Source: Arthrobacter alpinus
GTDB lineage: Bacteria > Actinomycetota > Actinomycetes > Actinomycetales > Micrococcaceae
Length of the DNA stretch: 64,000 bases
Reading direction: 5' to 3'
Assembly: GCF_001294625.1 (NCBI RefSeq)
Contig: NZ_CP012677.1
Span: 2,046,001-2,110,000, forward strand
Shown: one piece after another, positions 33,061 to 43,100 of the stretch
Numbering within the stretch: position 1 is the first letter of the stretch
Layout: each line of letters starts with the position of its first letter
Translations under genes and position numbers: made by a program
The notes under the pieces: model-generated
What the model saw: the letters and a program-made list of their open reading frames with translations, nothing else
What the model was told of the DNA's origin: nothing
Databases searched by the model: none

Positions 33061-34551
33061 GTGACTAAAACCACACGAATTTCCAGCCACCACAAGACCA
33101 CGGCCACACGCGACGCCGGGCCGCCAGCAAACTCGGGTGCGCGCCCCGGTGTGCGGATCAAGACCCTGGTCATATTGGGCGCGTCAGGTGACCTGACAGG
33201 AAGACTGTTGCTGCCCGGCGTCGGACGCCTCATTGCCTCAGGGCGGGCACCGGGGCTCGCTCTGGTGGGGGCGGGCAGCGACGACTGGACGCCGGCGCGG
33301 TGGCAGAAGCGGCTGACGGAAAGTTTTGCCGAGTCCCTGGGCGCCGGTGAGCAATCCAGCGGCATCCAGGAACTAGCCTCCGTGCAAAAGAACAGCCGCT
33401 ACCAGCAGCTCGACGTCACGGCCAAGGGTGAGCTGGGCGCGTTCCTGGGCACGGTTGAGGGGCCCGTTGCCGTGTACTTCGCTCTGCCCCCTGCCATCAG
33501 CCAAAAAGCGTGCGAGGTGCTCAAAAAGTCTGAGCTGCCAGCCGGCACCCGGCTCGTGATGGAAAAACCGTTCGGCTCCAGCAGCGCCTCCGCCCATGAA
33601 CTCAACGAGACACTGGCGAAACTGGTCGCCGAGGACCACATCCACCGGGTGGACCATTTCCTTGGCAAATCGACGGTCTTGAACATCATCGGTCTCCGCT
33701 TTGCCAACAGGCTCCTGGAACCACTATGGAACGGCGAACACATCACCAAGGTGGAGATCATCTTCGACGAGGACCTCGCCCTCGAGAACCGGGCCCGCTA
33801 CTACGACCACGCTGGGGCCGGGCGCGACATGATCCAAAGCCACCTGCTGCAAATTATGGCCATCGTGGCCATGGAACCGCCGGCGACCCTGGGCGAGATG
33901 GACGTGCGCTCCAGCATTGCCGCCGTACTGCGTGCCAGCACAGTGGGCCGCACGGGCGACACAGACCCGGGCGCGTCTTCCCGCCGCGCCCGGTACACCA
34001 AGGGAACCCTCAAGGGCAAGCACGTCCCCGGCTACCTTTCCGAGGAAGGCGTGGACCCGGCCAATGACACCGAAACCCTGGCCGAGGTGGAGGTTTACGT
34101 GAACAACTGGCGGTGGGCGGGGGTGCCCTTCATCCTCAGATCCGGCAAGGCACTGGGCCGCAACCGCAAGGAAGCTGTCATCACCTACAAACCTGTCCCG
34201 CACCTGCCCCTCGGCTTCACGGGGACGGACTCTCCCACCCGGCTCCACATTGGCTTTGGCCCGGAAACTCTGACCCTGGACCTGGACGTGAACGGCCCCG
34301 GAGACCTGTTCACCCTCGACCGGGTACAACTGGAAACCGAACTGGGCAGCGACCCGTTGCTGCCCTACGGCGAAGTGCTCGAGGGCGTGCTCAACGGCGA
34401 CCCGCTGCTCTCCGTGCGCGGGGACACCGCTGAGGATTGCTGGCGGATTGTGGAACCGGCGTTTGCCGCCTGGAAGTCCGGTGCCGTGCCCATGCAGGAC
34501 TACGCCGCCGGCACTTCTGGCCCGGCGGGTTGGAGCACGAGCAACGACTGA
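33061..34551 (+). CDS. zwf: Glucose-6-phosphate 1-dehydrogenase
   Basis: A protein of about 496 residues that oxidises glucose-6-phosphate with NADP+ or NAD+. The dinucleotide site is LVILGASGDLTGRLLLPGVG near residue 42, the substrate site RVDHFLGKSTVLNI (usually IDHYLGKE), and the C-terminal domain holds FILRSGKALGRNRKEAVITY. The GKS instead of GKE and the GDLTGR in place of GDLTRRK mark a divergent member, possibly a second zwf paralogue; the usual pentose-phosphate operon neighbours (tal, tkt, opcA, pgl) are absent. GTG at 33061 is the best start near the conserved core. A hairpin follows. Confidence 0.9.
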   Translation: MTKTTRISSHHKTTATRDAGPPANSGARPGVRIKTLVILGASGDLTGRLLLPGVGRLIASGRAPGLALVGAGSDDWTPARWQKRLTESFAESLGAGEQSSGIQELASVQKNSRYQQLDVTAKGELGAFLGTVEGPVAVYFALPPAISQKACEVLKKSELPAGTRLVMEKPFGSSSASAHELNETLAKLVAEDHIHRVDHFLGKSTVLNIIGLRFANRLLEPLWNGEHITKVEIIFDEDLALENRARYYDHAGAGRDMIQSHLLQIMAIVAMEPPATLGEMDVRSSIAAVLRASTVGRTGDTDPGASSRRARYTKGTLKGKHVPGYLSEEGVDPANDTETLAEVEVYVNNWRWAGVPFILRSGKALGRNRKEAVITYKPVPHLPLGFTGTDSPTRLHIGFGPETLTLDLDVNGPGDLFTLDRVQLETELGSDPLLPYGEVLEGVLNGDPLLSVRGDTAEDCWRIVEPAFAAWKSGAVPMQDYAAGTSGPAGWSTSND

Positions 34552-34586
34552 GCGTCCGCAGCAGTTTTATTATGCGTAAAGCGGGG

Positions 34587-34629
34587 GTGCCGGCCCTGCG
34601 CCAGTTCTCCAGCTGCGCAGGACCGGCAC
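34587..34629. terminator. Hairpin between zwf and endonuclease-like gene
   Basis: GTGCCGGCCCTGCGC (34587-34601) pairs with GCGCAGGACCGGCAC (34615-34629), 15 bp with one mismatch. It lies between convergent genes and can serve both. No T-run is present. Confidence 0.65.
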
Positions 34630-34660
34630 GCTGGCGCCGCGCACAACGGAACGGCCGGCG

Positions 34661-35506
34661 TCATTTTGTTGTTGAATCTATCCGTTCGAGCGCTTGCCTG
34701 ATCCAGAGCAGCATCAGCTCCGGGTTCCAGAGCACCACCTTCGCCGGAATCCGCAACTTCCAAACGCCCCCGATGACCAACAGATTGTCCCGTCGCAGGT
34801 CTTCAGCCCATCCTTGGGGCGTGTTGTGATATTTTTCGCCGTCGGTTTCCACACCCAGCACCCCCTCCACCAGAAGGTCAAGATGACCCACACCCCTGAT
34901 GGCTACCTGGCCCTGGACGTTGTAGCCGGCCATTTTCAGGGTGTAGCGCGCCACCGTTTCGACGATGGACTGTGCCTGCGGGTCAATCATCCCAATGATG
35001 GCCCGTCCCGCTGCGCCAGCGCTCCCCTGGAAGGCCTGTCGTAACTGGCGAATAGTGCATTTCTTGAGCACGACCGCGGATTCCAGAACTACCAGGCCCT
35101 CCAACTCCGTCCCGCAGCCGACACACTGGCGCAAGATGTCCGTCAACATCTGCCGGCCCTTGACCCTGTGGACCAGGCATCCGGGCACCTGCCTCCCGTG
35201 TGCCACTGCCACGTGGGGCATCGGCATGGGCTGTAGAATCCACAGCCCCAATTCTTCCGCCTTCGTGAAGCAGGTCTTGCGGGCCTGGTGTTGGGCCAGG
35301 AGAACATCCAGCGGGTCAGCATCCGGTAGCGCAAAATAGCCCCGGGCAACACACCTGACGGTGCCCGCATTCAAGGCCTGCTTCAAGTTCCATGCGGTGT
35401 ACCCGAGTTGCAGCAGGTCCTTGCGCCGGGCCACCTTGCCCATGGCTGCAATTGTGTCCTGCACGGGACGGGCCAGCAGGGTGCTGTGAATACTCATGCC
35501 ATCCAT
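34661..35506 (-). CDS. AbiEi/DUF559-like endonuclease-fold protein
   Basis: A protein of about 281 residues. The N-terminal part (AAMGKVARRKDLLQLGYTAW, LNAGTVRCVARGYFAL) resembles the winged-helix N-terminus of AbiEi antitoxin-like proteins common in actinobacteria. The C-terminal 90 residues carry a Vsr/PD-(D/E)XK-like pattern, GHLDLLVEGVLGVETDGEKY then WAEDLRRDNLLVIGG. Such proteins are frequent, often strain-variable and of unproven function. No toxin partner gene is adjacent. Start at 35506 (MDGMSIHSTL) or 35497; the frame extends upstream without family similarity. Confidence 0.75.
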   Translation of the reverse strand: MDGMSIHSTLLARPVQDTIAAMGKVARRKDLLQLGYTAWNLKQALNAGTVRCVARGYFALPDADPLDVLLAQHQARKTCFTKAEELGLWILQPMPMPHVAVAHGRQVPGCLVHRVKGRQMLTDILRQCVGCGTELEGLVVLESAVVLKKCTIRQLRQAFQGSAGAAGRAIIGMIDPQAQSIVETVARYTLKMAGYNVQGQVAIRGVGHLDLLVEGVLGVETDGEKYHNTPQGWAEDLRRDNLLVIGGVWKLRIPAKVVLWNPELMLLWIRQALERIDSTTK

Positions 35507-35685
35507 TGTTTCGGGCTCGCGCGGCCCACGGCACCGGCACCGGCCACCCTGTGCAAGGAAGCGGGAGCGGGACGGCCTGTGGAGGAGCCATAGCGGTTCT
35601 CCTATGCGCAGGATGGGCAGCGGCGCGATGCGCAGCTGGGCCACTGGCGCAATGCCAAGGTCCAGCGGGTGCGCATAAGCAAACA

Positions 35686-35742
35686 TGGACGACGCCGGCA
35701 CCGGGTGAGTTTGCAAGCTCGCCCGGCTGCCGGCGTCGTCCA
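35686..35742 (-). terminator. Long hairpin after glnK
   Basis: TGGACGACGCCGGCA (35686-35700) pairs with TGCCGGCGTCGTCCA (35728-35742); the interior CCGGGTGAG/CTCGCCCGG extends the stem. It begins 12 bp after the glnK stop codon. On the minus strand TGTTTGCTT follows. Confidence 0.85.
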
Positions 35743-35753
35743 GGGCTGGAACC

Positions 35754-36092
35754 CTAGATCGCTGCTACCCCGCGTTCACCCGTCCTGACACGGACTGCGT
35801 CGTACACCTCCACCATCCAGACCTTGCCATCACCGGCATTGCCGGTGTTTGAGCTGGCCACGATGGTGTCCATGAGGTCGTAGGCTTGCTCATCCGTGGC
35901 CAGGACCTCGATCCTGACCTTAGCGTGGAGGTCCACCGTGTATTCGGCCCCGCGGTAGATCTCTGTGTGCCCGCGCTGGCGACCGTATCCGTGGGCGCTG
36001 CTGACGGTCAGGCCCTGGACTCCGTAACTCTCCAGATCGGCCCTGACGTCGTCGAGCTGTTCGGGGCGGATGATGGCGGTGATTAGTTTCAT
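35754..36092 (-). CDS. glnK: Nitrogen regulatory protein P-II (GlnK)
   Basis: A protein of 112 residues. It starts MKLITAIIRPEQLDDVRADL; the T-loop is GYGRQRGHTEIYRGAEYTVD with the modifiable tyrosine in IYRGAEY, and the C-terminal signature is NTGNAGDGKVWMVEVYDAVR. In actinobacteria this tyrosine is adenylylated when nitrogen is short. It binds ATP and 2-oxoglutarate and blocks the ammonium channel when nitrogen is plentiful. The ATG overlaps the amtB stop by 4 bp. A uridylyl/adenylyltransferase gene glnD, often third in the operon, is not present. Confidence 0.97.
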   Translation of the reverse strand: MKLITAIIRPEQLDDVRADLESYGVQGLTVSSAHGYGRQRGHTEIYRGAEYTVDLHAKVRIEVLATDEQAYDLMDTIVASSNTGNAGDGKVWMVEVYDAVRVRTGERGVAAI

Positions 36093-37450
36093 GCTTCAAC
36101 CTTTTGATCGGAGTGGCTGACCTCGGCCAGGCTCGGTCCCGTGGGGAACGTTTCACTGTGGGGCGAGAAGCTGCCGGAGACGCGGCCACCAAAGTCGTAG
36201 GCGGACTCGGCGTGGATGGCCACATCAATCCCTGCGATCTCGTGTTCCTTGGAGATCCTAAAGCCCATGGTCTTGTTGATGATCCAACCGATAATGTAGG
36301 CCATGGTGAAGGAGTACAGCATCACGGCGAAGGCTCCGAGTGACTGCTTGCCCAGCAATTCTAGGCCGCCACCGTAGAACAGGCCGTTGCCGGCTGCCGG
36401 TGCGCTCGGGTCGGCGGCGAGGCCGATGAACAAGGTCCCGATGATGCCACCCACCAGGTGGACACCCACCACATCCAGGGAATCGTCAAAGCCGAGCCGG
36501 TATTTCAGGCCGACGGCGAGGGCGCAAACGGCGCCGGCGAGAAGGCCGAGTGCCAGGGACCACATGGGGGTGATGGCGGAGCAAGCCGGCGTGATGGCAA
36601 CGAGTCCGGCCACCGCCCCGGAGGCCGCACCCAGCGAGGTGGCATGGCCGTCACGCAATTTCTCGACCAGGAGCCAGCCGAGGATCGCGGCACAGGGTGC
36701 TGCCAAGGTGTTGATCCAGGCGTAACCGGCCACGGCGTTGGCGCCCAATGCGGAGCCGGCGTTGAAACCAAACCAGCCAAACCAGAGCAGACCGGCTCCC
36801 AGCATGACGAACGGGAGGTTGTGCGGTCGGTGGCTGGGATCCTTGCCGAAGCCTTTACGCTTGCCCAGGATCAGTGCCAGCGCCAGGGCGGCGGCGCCTG
36901 CGTTGATGTGCACCGCGGTGCCGCCGGCGAAGTCGATAACGCCCAGGCCCTGACCAATCCAACCGCCGGTGGGGTTTCCGTTGGCGTCCTTGGTGAAGGA
37001 GAAGACCCAGTGGGCCACGGGGAAGTACACCACGGTGACCCAGACGGCCGCGAAAACCATCCACGCACCAAACTTGGCCCGGTCCGCAATGGCACCGGTG
37101 ATCAGGGCCACCGTGATGATGGCGAAAACCGCCTGAAAGCCAACAAACGCAATCTCGGGGATGGTGCCCACCAGGGGCATGCCCTCGCCGGTGTCAAGGA
37201 CCCCCTGGAGTCCGAACTTCTCAAACGGGTTCCCCAGCAGCCCGCCGCCAACATCGGTGCCAAAGGAGGCTGAGTAGCCAAAGAGCACCCACAGGACGCC
37301 GACGACCGCGATGGCGCCAAAGCTCATCATCATCATGTTCAGCACGCCCTTGGCCCGGGTCATGCCGCCGTAAAAGAATGCCAGGCCCGGGGTCATCAGC
37401 AGCACCATGGCTGCCGAGACGAGGACCCACGCTGTATCGCCAGTGTTCAT
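36089..37450 (-). CDS. amtB: Ammonium channel/transporter AmtB
   Basis: A membrane protein of about 453 residues with 11 predicted segments. Family parts include MTPGLAFFYGGMTRAKGVLN, VYFPVAHWVFS, FAGGTAVHINAGAAALALAL with the first pore histidine, MLGAGLLWFGWFGFNAGSAL and VVGVHLVGGIIGTLFIGLAA with the second. It conducts ammonium at low external concentration. The start at 37450 gives the typical MNTGDTAWVLVSAAMVLLMT N-terminus. It forms the amtB-glnK operon. Confidence 0.96.
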   Translation of the reverse strand: MNTGDTAWVLVSAAMVLLMTPGLAFFYGGMTRAKGVLNMMMMSFGAIAVVGVLWVLFGYSASFGTDVGGGLLGNPFEKFGLQGVLDTGEGMPLVGTIPEIAFVGFQAVFAIITVALITGAIADRAKFGAWMVFAAVWVTVVYFPVAHWVFSFTKDANGNPTGGWIGQGLGVIDFAGGTAVHINAGAAALALALILGKRKGFGKDPSHRPHNLPFVMLGAGLLWFGWFGFNAGSALGANAVAGYAWINTLAAPCAAILGWLLVEKLRDGHATSLGAASGAVAGLVAITPACSAITPMWSLALGLLAGAVCALAVGLKYRLGFDDSLDVVGVHLVGGIIGTLFIGLAADPSAPAAGNGLFYGGGLELLGKQSLGAFAVMLYSFTMAYIIGWIINKTMGFRISKEHEIAGIDVAIHAESAYDFGGRVSGSFSPHSETFPTGPSLAEVSHSDQKVEA

Positions 37451-37576
37451 GTGCTCTGGCCTTTCGTTGCAGGTGTTCTTACGCACCGCCCTACGGGGGC
37501 CGTGCAAACTGGACACTCACAACGATGGTGCAGCCGTGTTTCCACCGGCCACAGCAAAAATTTCGGTGACGTTACA

Positions 37577-37612
37577 AAAGGCGGCGACGGGTTAACTTCC
37601 GTCGCCGCCTTT
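37577..37612 (-). terminator. Terminator of ftsY
   Basis: AAAGGCGGCGACGG (37577-37590) pairs with CCGTCGCCGCCTTT (37599-37612), a perfect 14 bp stem with an 8 nt loop, 37 bp after the ftsY stop on the minus strand, followed by TGTAACG. Confidence 0.85.
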
Positions 37613-37649
37613 GTTTCCGGCAGGTTACGCGCCCTCCGTCACGCTCGGT

Positions 37650-38837
37650 CTAGCTCAGCAGTGCATCCACGAAGTTCTCGGCGTCAAAGGGTGCCAGGTC
37701 GTCGGCGCCTTCGCCCAGGCCGATGAGCTTGACCGGAACACCCAGGGTTTTTTGGATCGCCACCACAATGCCACCCTTGGCGGTGCCGTCAAGCTTGGTC
37801 AACACAATGCCCGTGATGTTCACAACCTCCGCGAACACCTTGGCCTGGGTCAGGCCATTCTGGCCGGTGGTGGCATCCAACACCAGCAGCACCTCATCCA
37901 CCGTGGCCTGCTTTTCAATGACGCGCTTGACCTTGCCCAACTCATCCATCAGGCCCACCTTGTTTTGCAGGCGGCCCGCGGTGTCAATCATGACCACGTC
38001 CACTTCCTGCTCAATGCCTGCCTTCACAGCCTCAAAGGCGACCGACGCCGGGTCCGCTCCATCGACGTCGGACCTCACGGTGGGCACACCAACCCGGGCA
38101 CCCCACGTGGCCAATTGCTCGGCCGCCGCAGCACGGAAGGTGTCGGCCGCGCCCAGGAGCACGTCCTTGTCCTCGGCAACCAGCACACGGGCCAGTTTGC
38201 CAACCGTGGTGGTCTTGCCGACGCCGTTAACGCCCACCACCATCAGGACAGCCGGGCGGTCCTCGTGTCGTTCAATGTTCAGTGAGCGGTCCATGGTGGG
38301 ATCGACCAGCTTGATCAGTTCCTCACGCAGCATGGCCTGGACGTGCTCGGGGCTGCGGACACCCAAAACCTTCACCCGCTCGCGCAAAACGTCCACAAGC
38401 TCCATGGTGGAGTCGGTGCCGATGTCGGCCAGCAGCAGTGTTTCCTCGACCTCTTCCCACACATCCTCATCGATGGTCTCACGCGCCAGCAGCGCCAACA
38501 GGCCCTTGCCCAGGGCGTTGTTTGACTTGGACAGGCGGGCACGCAGACGGACCAGGCGCCCCTCCACGGGTAGCGGCTTCTCCAGCGTGGGAGCAGCCTG
38601 CACTTCTTCAACTGCGGTCTCCGACGCCGGAGCAAGAGTTTCGGGCCGATCCTCCAGCAAGGTGCCGGTGGAGGAAGCGAAGGAGCCGTCCCCATCCAGC
38701 GAGGCGGGATCGTTGGCGTCGCGCGGTCCCGTGTAGTTTTGGCTGTTCCGCCGTGCCTTCAGGAGGACGGGGATGAAGCCGCCAATAACGGCGAGCCCAA
38801 CAACAATGGTCAAGATGATGGCAAGAGATTCATTCAC
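37650..38837 (-). CDS. ftsY: Signal recognition particle receptor FtsY
   Basis: A protein of 395 residues. An N-terminal membrane segment (LAIILTIVVGLAVIGGFIPV) is followed by an acidic linker and the NG domain: VVGVNGVGKTTTVGKLARVL, MIDTAGRLQNKVGLM and VLTKLDGTAKGGIVVA. It docks ribosome-SRP complexes at the membrane. The membrane anchor is typical of actinobacterial FtsY. It is close to ffh and smc, as in related genomes, with an MFS gene inserted before smc. Confidence 0.96.
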   Translation of the reverse strand: MNESLAIILTIVVGLAVIGGFIPVLLKARRNSQNYTGPRDANDPASLDGDGSFASSTGTLLEDRPETLAPASETAVEEVQAAPTLEKPLPVEGRLVRLRARLSKSNNALGKGLLALLARETIDEDVWEEVEETLLLADIGTDSTMELVDVLRERVKVLGVRSPEHVQAMLREELIKLVDPTMDRSLNIERHEDRPAVLMVVGVNGVGKTTTVGKLARVLVAEDKDVLLGAADTFRAAAAEQLATWGARVGVPTVRSDVDGADPASVAFEAVKAGIEQEVDVVMIDTAGRLQNKVGLMDELGKVKRVIEKQATVDEVLLVLDATTGQNGLTQAKVFAEVVNITGIVLTKLDGTAKGGIVVAIQKTLGVPVKLIGLGEGADDLAPFDAENFVDALLS

Positions 38838-38897
38838 GCCCCCAGTCTCTCACGAGGGTTGACACCGGGCAGGTTTTGCCCAGCTGTGACAAACTCA

Positions 38898-40166
38898 ATG
38901 CTGATGTCCGCAAAAATTGTTGCCCCAGAACCTGCCGTCCAGATACCTCGAGAAATCCAGGTCTTGATTGCCGCCGCATTCCTGATCGCCATCGGCTTCG
39001 GTATTGTGGCCCCCGTCCTGCCCCAATTCGCCGCGAGCTTTGACGTCAGTGTCAGTGCCGCAGCCGTCGTGGTCAGCGTCTTTGCCTTCACCCGTCTGGT
39101 CTTCGCCCCGCTCAGTGGCGTACTGGTGGAACGGTGGGGTGAACGCAGCACCTACGTGGTGGGCATTCTGATTGTGGGGGCTTCGTCGGCAGCTTGCGCT
39201 TTCGCCCAAAACTACTGGCAGTTGCTGCTCTTCCGCGGACTGGGCGGCATCGGCTCCACCATGTTCACGGTGGCCGCCATGGGTCTGCTGATCAGGCTGG
39301 CACCCCCGCAGGCCCGGGGAAAGGTCTCCAGCCTGTACGCGGGATCGTTCCTGTTGGGGAACATCGCCGGCCCCGTGGTGGGTGGCCTGTTGGCGGGTTT
39401 TGGCATGCAATTGCCGTTCCTGGTGTATGCGGTGGCACTGCTCCTGGTCGCCATCTTGGTCGCCACCCAGCTGCCCGCCAATAAGGCAGTTCCGGGCGTC
39501 ACGAAGGCGGTCAAGGGCGCGGTTCTGCCGCTCCGCGACGCACTCGGGATGCCTGCGTACCGGGCGGTACTGACCTCGGGGTTCGCCAACGGCTGGTCCG
39601 CTTTCGGCATCCGGATGGCGCTGGTGCCTTTGTTCGCCACGGTCGCGCTGGGTGCCGGCCCCGAAGTGGCCGGCGTTTCGCTGGCGGTCTTTGCCGTGGG
39701 AACTGCGCTCGCGCTCACATTCTCGGGAAAGTTCGCAGACACCTGGGGGCGCAAGCCCATGATTCTGGCAGGGTTGGCAGTCAACGGGGTAGCCATGGGC
39801 GTTCTTGGATTCACCGGCAACGAGTTTTGGTTCTTCCTGGTGTCGGCCATCGCCGGCATCGGCAGCGGCCTGATGGGGCCGGCACAGCAAGCAACCATCG
39901 CTGATGTGATCGGCAACAACCGCTCCGGCGGCAAGGTGCTGGCCACGTTCCAAATGAGCTCAGACCTGGGCGCAATCATTGGCCCCATCGCCGCCGGTGT
40001 CCTGGTCGACATGTTCTCCTACGGACTGGCCTTCGCCATGGCCACGGTGGTCTCCTTGATCAGCATGGCCTTCTGGCTGGCCGCCAAGGACACGTTGCAC
40101 AGGGATGTGAAATTGCTGCCGACAACGGAGCACGGTCCGAGCCTGGGCGCTGAGCAACTGGACTAG
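38898..40166 (+). CDS. MFS transporter
   Basis: A protein of about 422 residues with 12 hydrophobic segments. The MFS motif A appears as VLVERWGERSTYVVG between segments 2 and 3 and again as GKFADTWGRKPMILAG in the second half. PQFAASFDVSVSAAAVVVSV and GSGLMGPAQQATIADVIGNN are typical of drug-efflux type members. The substrate is unknown. Start is ATG 38898 or 38904. It lies alone on the plus strand between minus-strand ftsY and smc. Confidence 0.9.
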   Translation: MLMSAKIVAPEPAVQIPREIQVLIAAAFLIAIGFGIVAPVLPQFAASFDVSVSAAAVVVSVFAFTRLVFAPLSGVLVERWGERSTYVVGILIVGASSAACAFAQNYWQLLLFRGLGGIGSTMFTVAAMGLLIRLAPPQARGKVSSLYAGSFLLGNIAGPVVGGLLAGFGMQLPFLVYAVALLLVAILVATQLPANKAVPGVTKAVKGAVLPLRDALGMPAYRAVLTSGFANGWSAFGIRMALVPLFATVALGAGPEVAGVSLAVFAVGTALALTFSGKFADTWGRKPMILAGLAVNGVAMGVLGFTGNEFWFFLVSAIAGIGSGLMGPAQQATIADVIGNNRSGGKVLATFQMSSDLGAIIGPIAAGVLVDMFSYGLAFAMATVVSLISMAFWLAAKDTLHRDVKLLPTTEHGPSLGAEQLD

Positions 40167-40193
40167 AGAATCGGTTCCCGGTGGCAGCCCCCG

Positions 40194-43100
40194 TTACGCC
40201 TGGGCGTCAGCCCGGTCCATGCGTTGGCTGATGACCTGGGAGACGCCGTCGCCCCTCATGGAGACGCCGTAGAGGGCGTCGGCCACTTCCATGGTCCGCT
40301 TTTGGTGGGTGATGATGATGAGCTGGCTGGACTCCCGCAGTTCCTCAAAGAGGGTGATGAGCCGACCCAGGTTGGTGTCATCCAGCGCCGCCTCAACCTC
40401 ATCCATGACGTAGAAGGGCGAGGGCCGGGCCTTGAAGATGGCGACCAGCAGCGCCACGGCCGTCAATGACCGCTCGCCGCCGGAGAGCAGGGAAAGCCGT
40501 TTGATCCTCTTCCCTGCCGGGCGCGCCTCCACCTCGATTCCGGTGGTGAGCATGTCGGAGGGGTCGGTGAGCACCAGCCGGCCCTCCCCTCCCGGGAAAA
40601 GCCTGCCAAAGACGCCCTCAAACTGCGCGGCCGTGTCGGCGTAGGCAGAGGTGAACACTTCCTCTACCCGCGCATCCACTTCCTTAATAATGTCCATCAG
40701 GTCCCTGCGGCTGGATTTTAGGTCCTCCAGCTGGGTGGACAGGAACTGGTGGCGTTCCTCCAGCGCGGCAAACTCCTCCAGGGCCAGCGGGTTCACTTTC
40801 CCCAACGCCGCCAGGTCCCGCTCGGCTCGTTTGAGCCGCTTCTCCTGCTCTTCACGGACATAGGGGATGCCCTCGGGGATTTCGGCGCCGGAATCATCGA
40901 CGGACACCCGCAGGGAAGCCCACTTGTCGGCGGCTTCCCCGGGGCCCGGGGGTACCAGCGTGGCGGGCCCGTACTCGTTGATGAGGTGGTCCACCGTGAG
41001 GCCCAGTTCCTCGATGGCCTTGTTTTCCAGCGTCTCGATGCGCAGGCGCTGGGCGGCCCGGACCAGCTCGTCCTTGTGCACGGAATCGACCAGTGTGGCC
41101 AGTTCCTTCTCCAGTTCCACGGTGGCTGAGCGCACCGCCATCAGCTCAACCTCACGCTGGGCGCGCAGTTCCTCGGCGGTGTCGCGTTCACGTTCGGCCA
41201 GCCCAATGGACGCTTCAATAAAATCCAGGATGGTGGTCACAGCCGCGGCCACGGCGGCGGCCTTGCGCCCTTGAGCACGACGCCGCTTGGCACGCACCGC
41301 TGCCTGCTCACGTGCTGCACGCTCGCTGGCCGCGGCCCGTTCCAAGGCGGCCGCCCGGTTCCGGACGGCGTTGAGCTGCTCCTCGGTGCTGCGCAGCGAT
41401 AGGCGGGATTCCATCTCAACAGCGCGCGCCGCCGTCGCCTGGGCCGCCAAGGCATCCCGCTCGTCCATGGACGGGTCGCTCTCCGCCGGTGCCTGCTGTG
41501 CCAGGGCCAGCCGTTGGGCAATCTCTGCCAGCGCCTGGGATTCCCTTTCCAAGTTAGCCGTTGCCACGGCCAAGGCCAGCTCATGGCGTTCGGATTCCCC
41601 AGCAGCGGAGCGCAGGGTTGCCCCCAACGACCCCAACCGTTCCGAGACGGCGGCGAGCCGGGCGTCGGAGTCGTGCAAGGCCGCCAAGGCCGCGCTCTCG
41701 GCTGCCGCGGCGCCAACGCGCTGTGCGGTCGCCGCTGCCAAGGCGAAGCGGGCCCGCTCCCCCTCTGCCGTGACCGCCTGCAACTTTGCCCAGGTCTCAT
41801 CCACGGCCGCCTGCAGTTCCAGCAGCGACGGGGCACTCGCCGAACCTCCCCGCACCGAAAATACGCTCAAGACATCACCCTCGGCGGTGACGGCTGTCAG
41901 GGCCGGAAAACGCTTGAGTACCTCCGACGCCGCGGCCAGGCCGGGAACCAGCACCACGCCGTTGAGCAGGGCGTCAAGGGCCGGCGAAAACTCGACGGGT
42001 CCGCCAATCTGGGCCCGTGCGACGGCGGCGCCGGGCACGGCGGCGACGGCGGCGCGCACCTCCTGGGACAACTCCGGGCGCGCCGGTTCCGGCACGGAAC
42101 CGCCGGCCACCACCAGGGTGACTCGTCCGCCGTCGTCGGCTTTGATCCGCTCCAACGCCGCCACGGCCGCGGCAGAATCGGCCACAGCCACACCCTCAGC
42201 GGCGGCACCCAGGGCTGCGGCGATGGCGCTCTCGTGGCCGGCTTCCACCGTCAACAGCTCGGCCATGGCGCTGAGCACTCCGGGCTGACCCGAGGCGATC
42301 AGCTCCGCCGAGCCGTCCTTGCGCAGCAATCCCACGGCCAGGGCATCCTTGCGGGCGGCCAGGGAATCGCGTTCCCGTTCGGCAGCCAGTTGCGCAGCCG
42401 TCAGCTCGTCAATGACGGAGTCTATCTCGGCGAGGGCTGCGGCAGCCTGCTCATAGTCGGCGTCAAGGCGTTCCTCACCCTGCTCCACGCCGGCAACCTG
42501 CGCCTCCAATGCGGCAAATTCGGCGGCGGCCGCACTGTGCCTTTGGGACCCTGCGGCCCGGCCCTGGTGCAGGCGCCCAATCTCGGCCTCAGAGGACTCA
42601 ACCTTGGAGCGCGCGGATGCCACGGCCCCGGCGAGCTTCGCCAGCCCCTCCCGGCGGTCGGCGGTGGCCCGGAGCAGCTCCCGGACGCGCTGCTCTTCGG
42701 CACGAACCGCGGCCTCAACGTCGTCCTTGATTTCCAGGGCCGTCTCCAGCCCGTAGCGGCGCTCCTCCAACGCCAAGTCAAGATCGGCTTCCTCGGTCCG
42801 CAGACGCAGGGCCTGCTCAGCCAGCTTGTCGGGATCCCGGCTGGGATCCGCGGCAACGTCCGTGGTCCCCAGATGCCGGTGCCGCTCAGCGGCGAGCACG
42901 CCCAGGGACCGGAACTTTTCCCGGGTGGCCGACAACTGATACCAGGTGTCCCTGGCTGCGGCCAGCAACGGCGCGGCAGACGCGGCGTCCTGCTCCAGCC
43001 CGGCCTGATGCGTCCGGGCCGTCAGCAGGTCCGCCTCCACCTGCCCGCGCCTGGCCTTAAGCGCCAGTTCGTCGGCTTCGTCCTGTACGACGGCGTTGGT

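Noticed and set aside
34661..35506. Complete type IV toxin-antitoxin pair
   Set aside because: No AbiEii-like nucleotidyltransferase gene lies on either side; neighbours are zwf and glnK.
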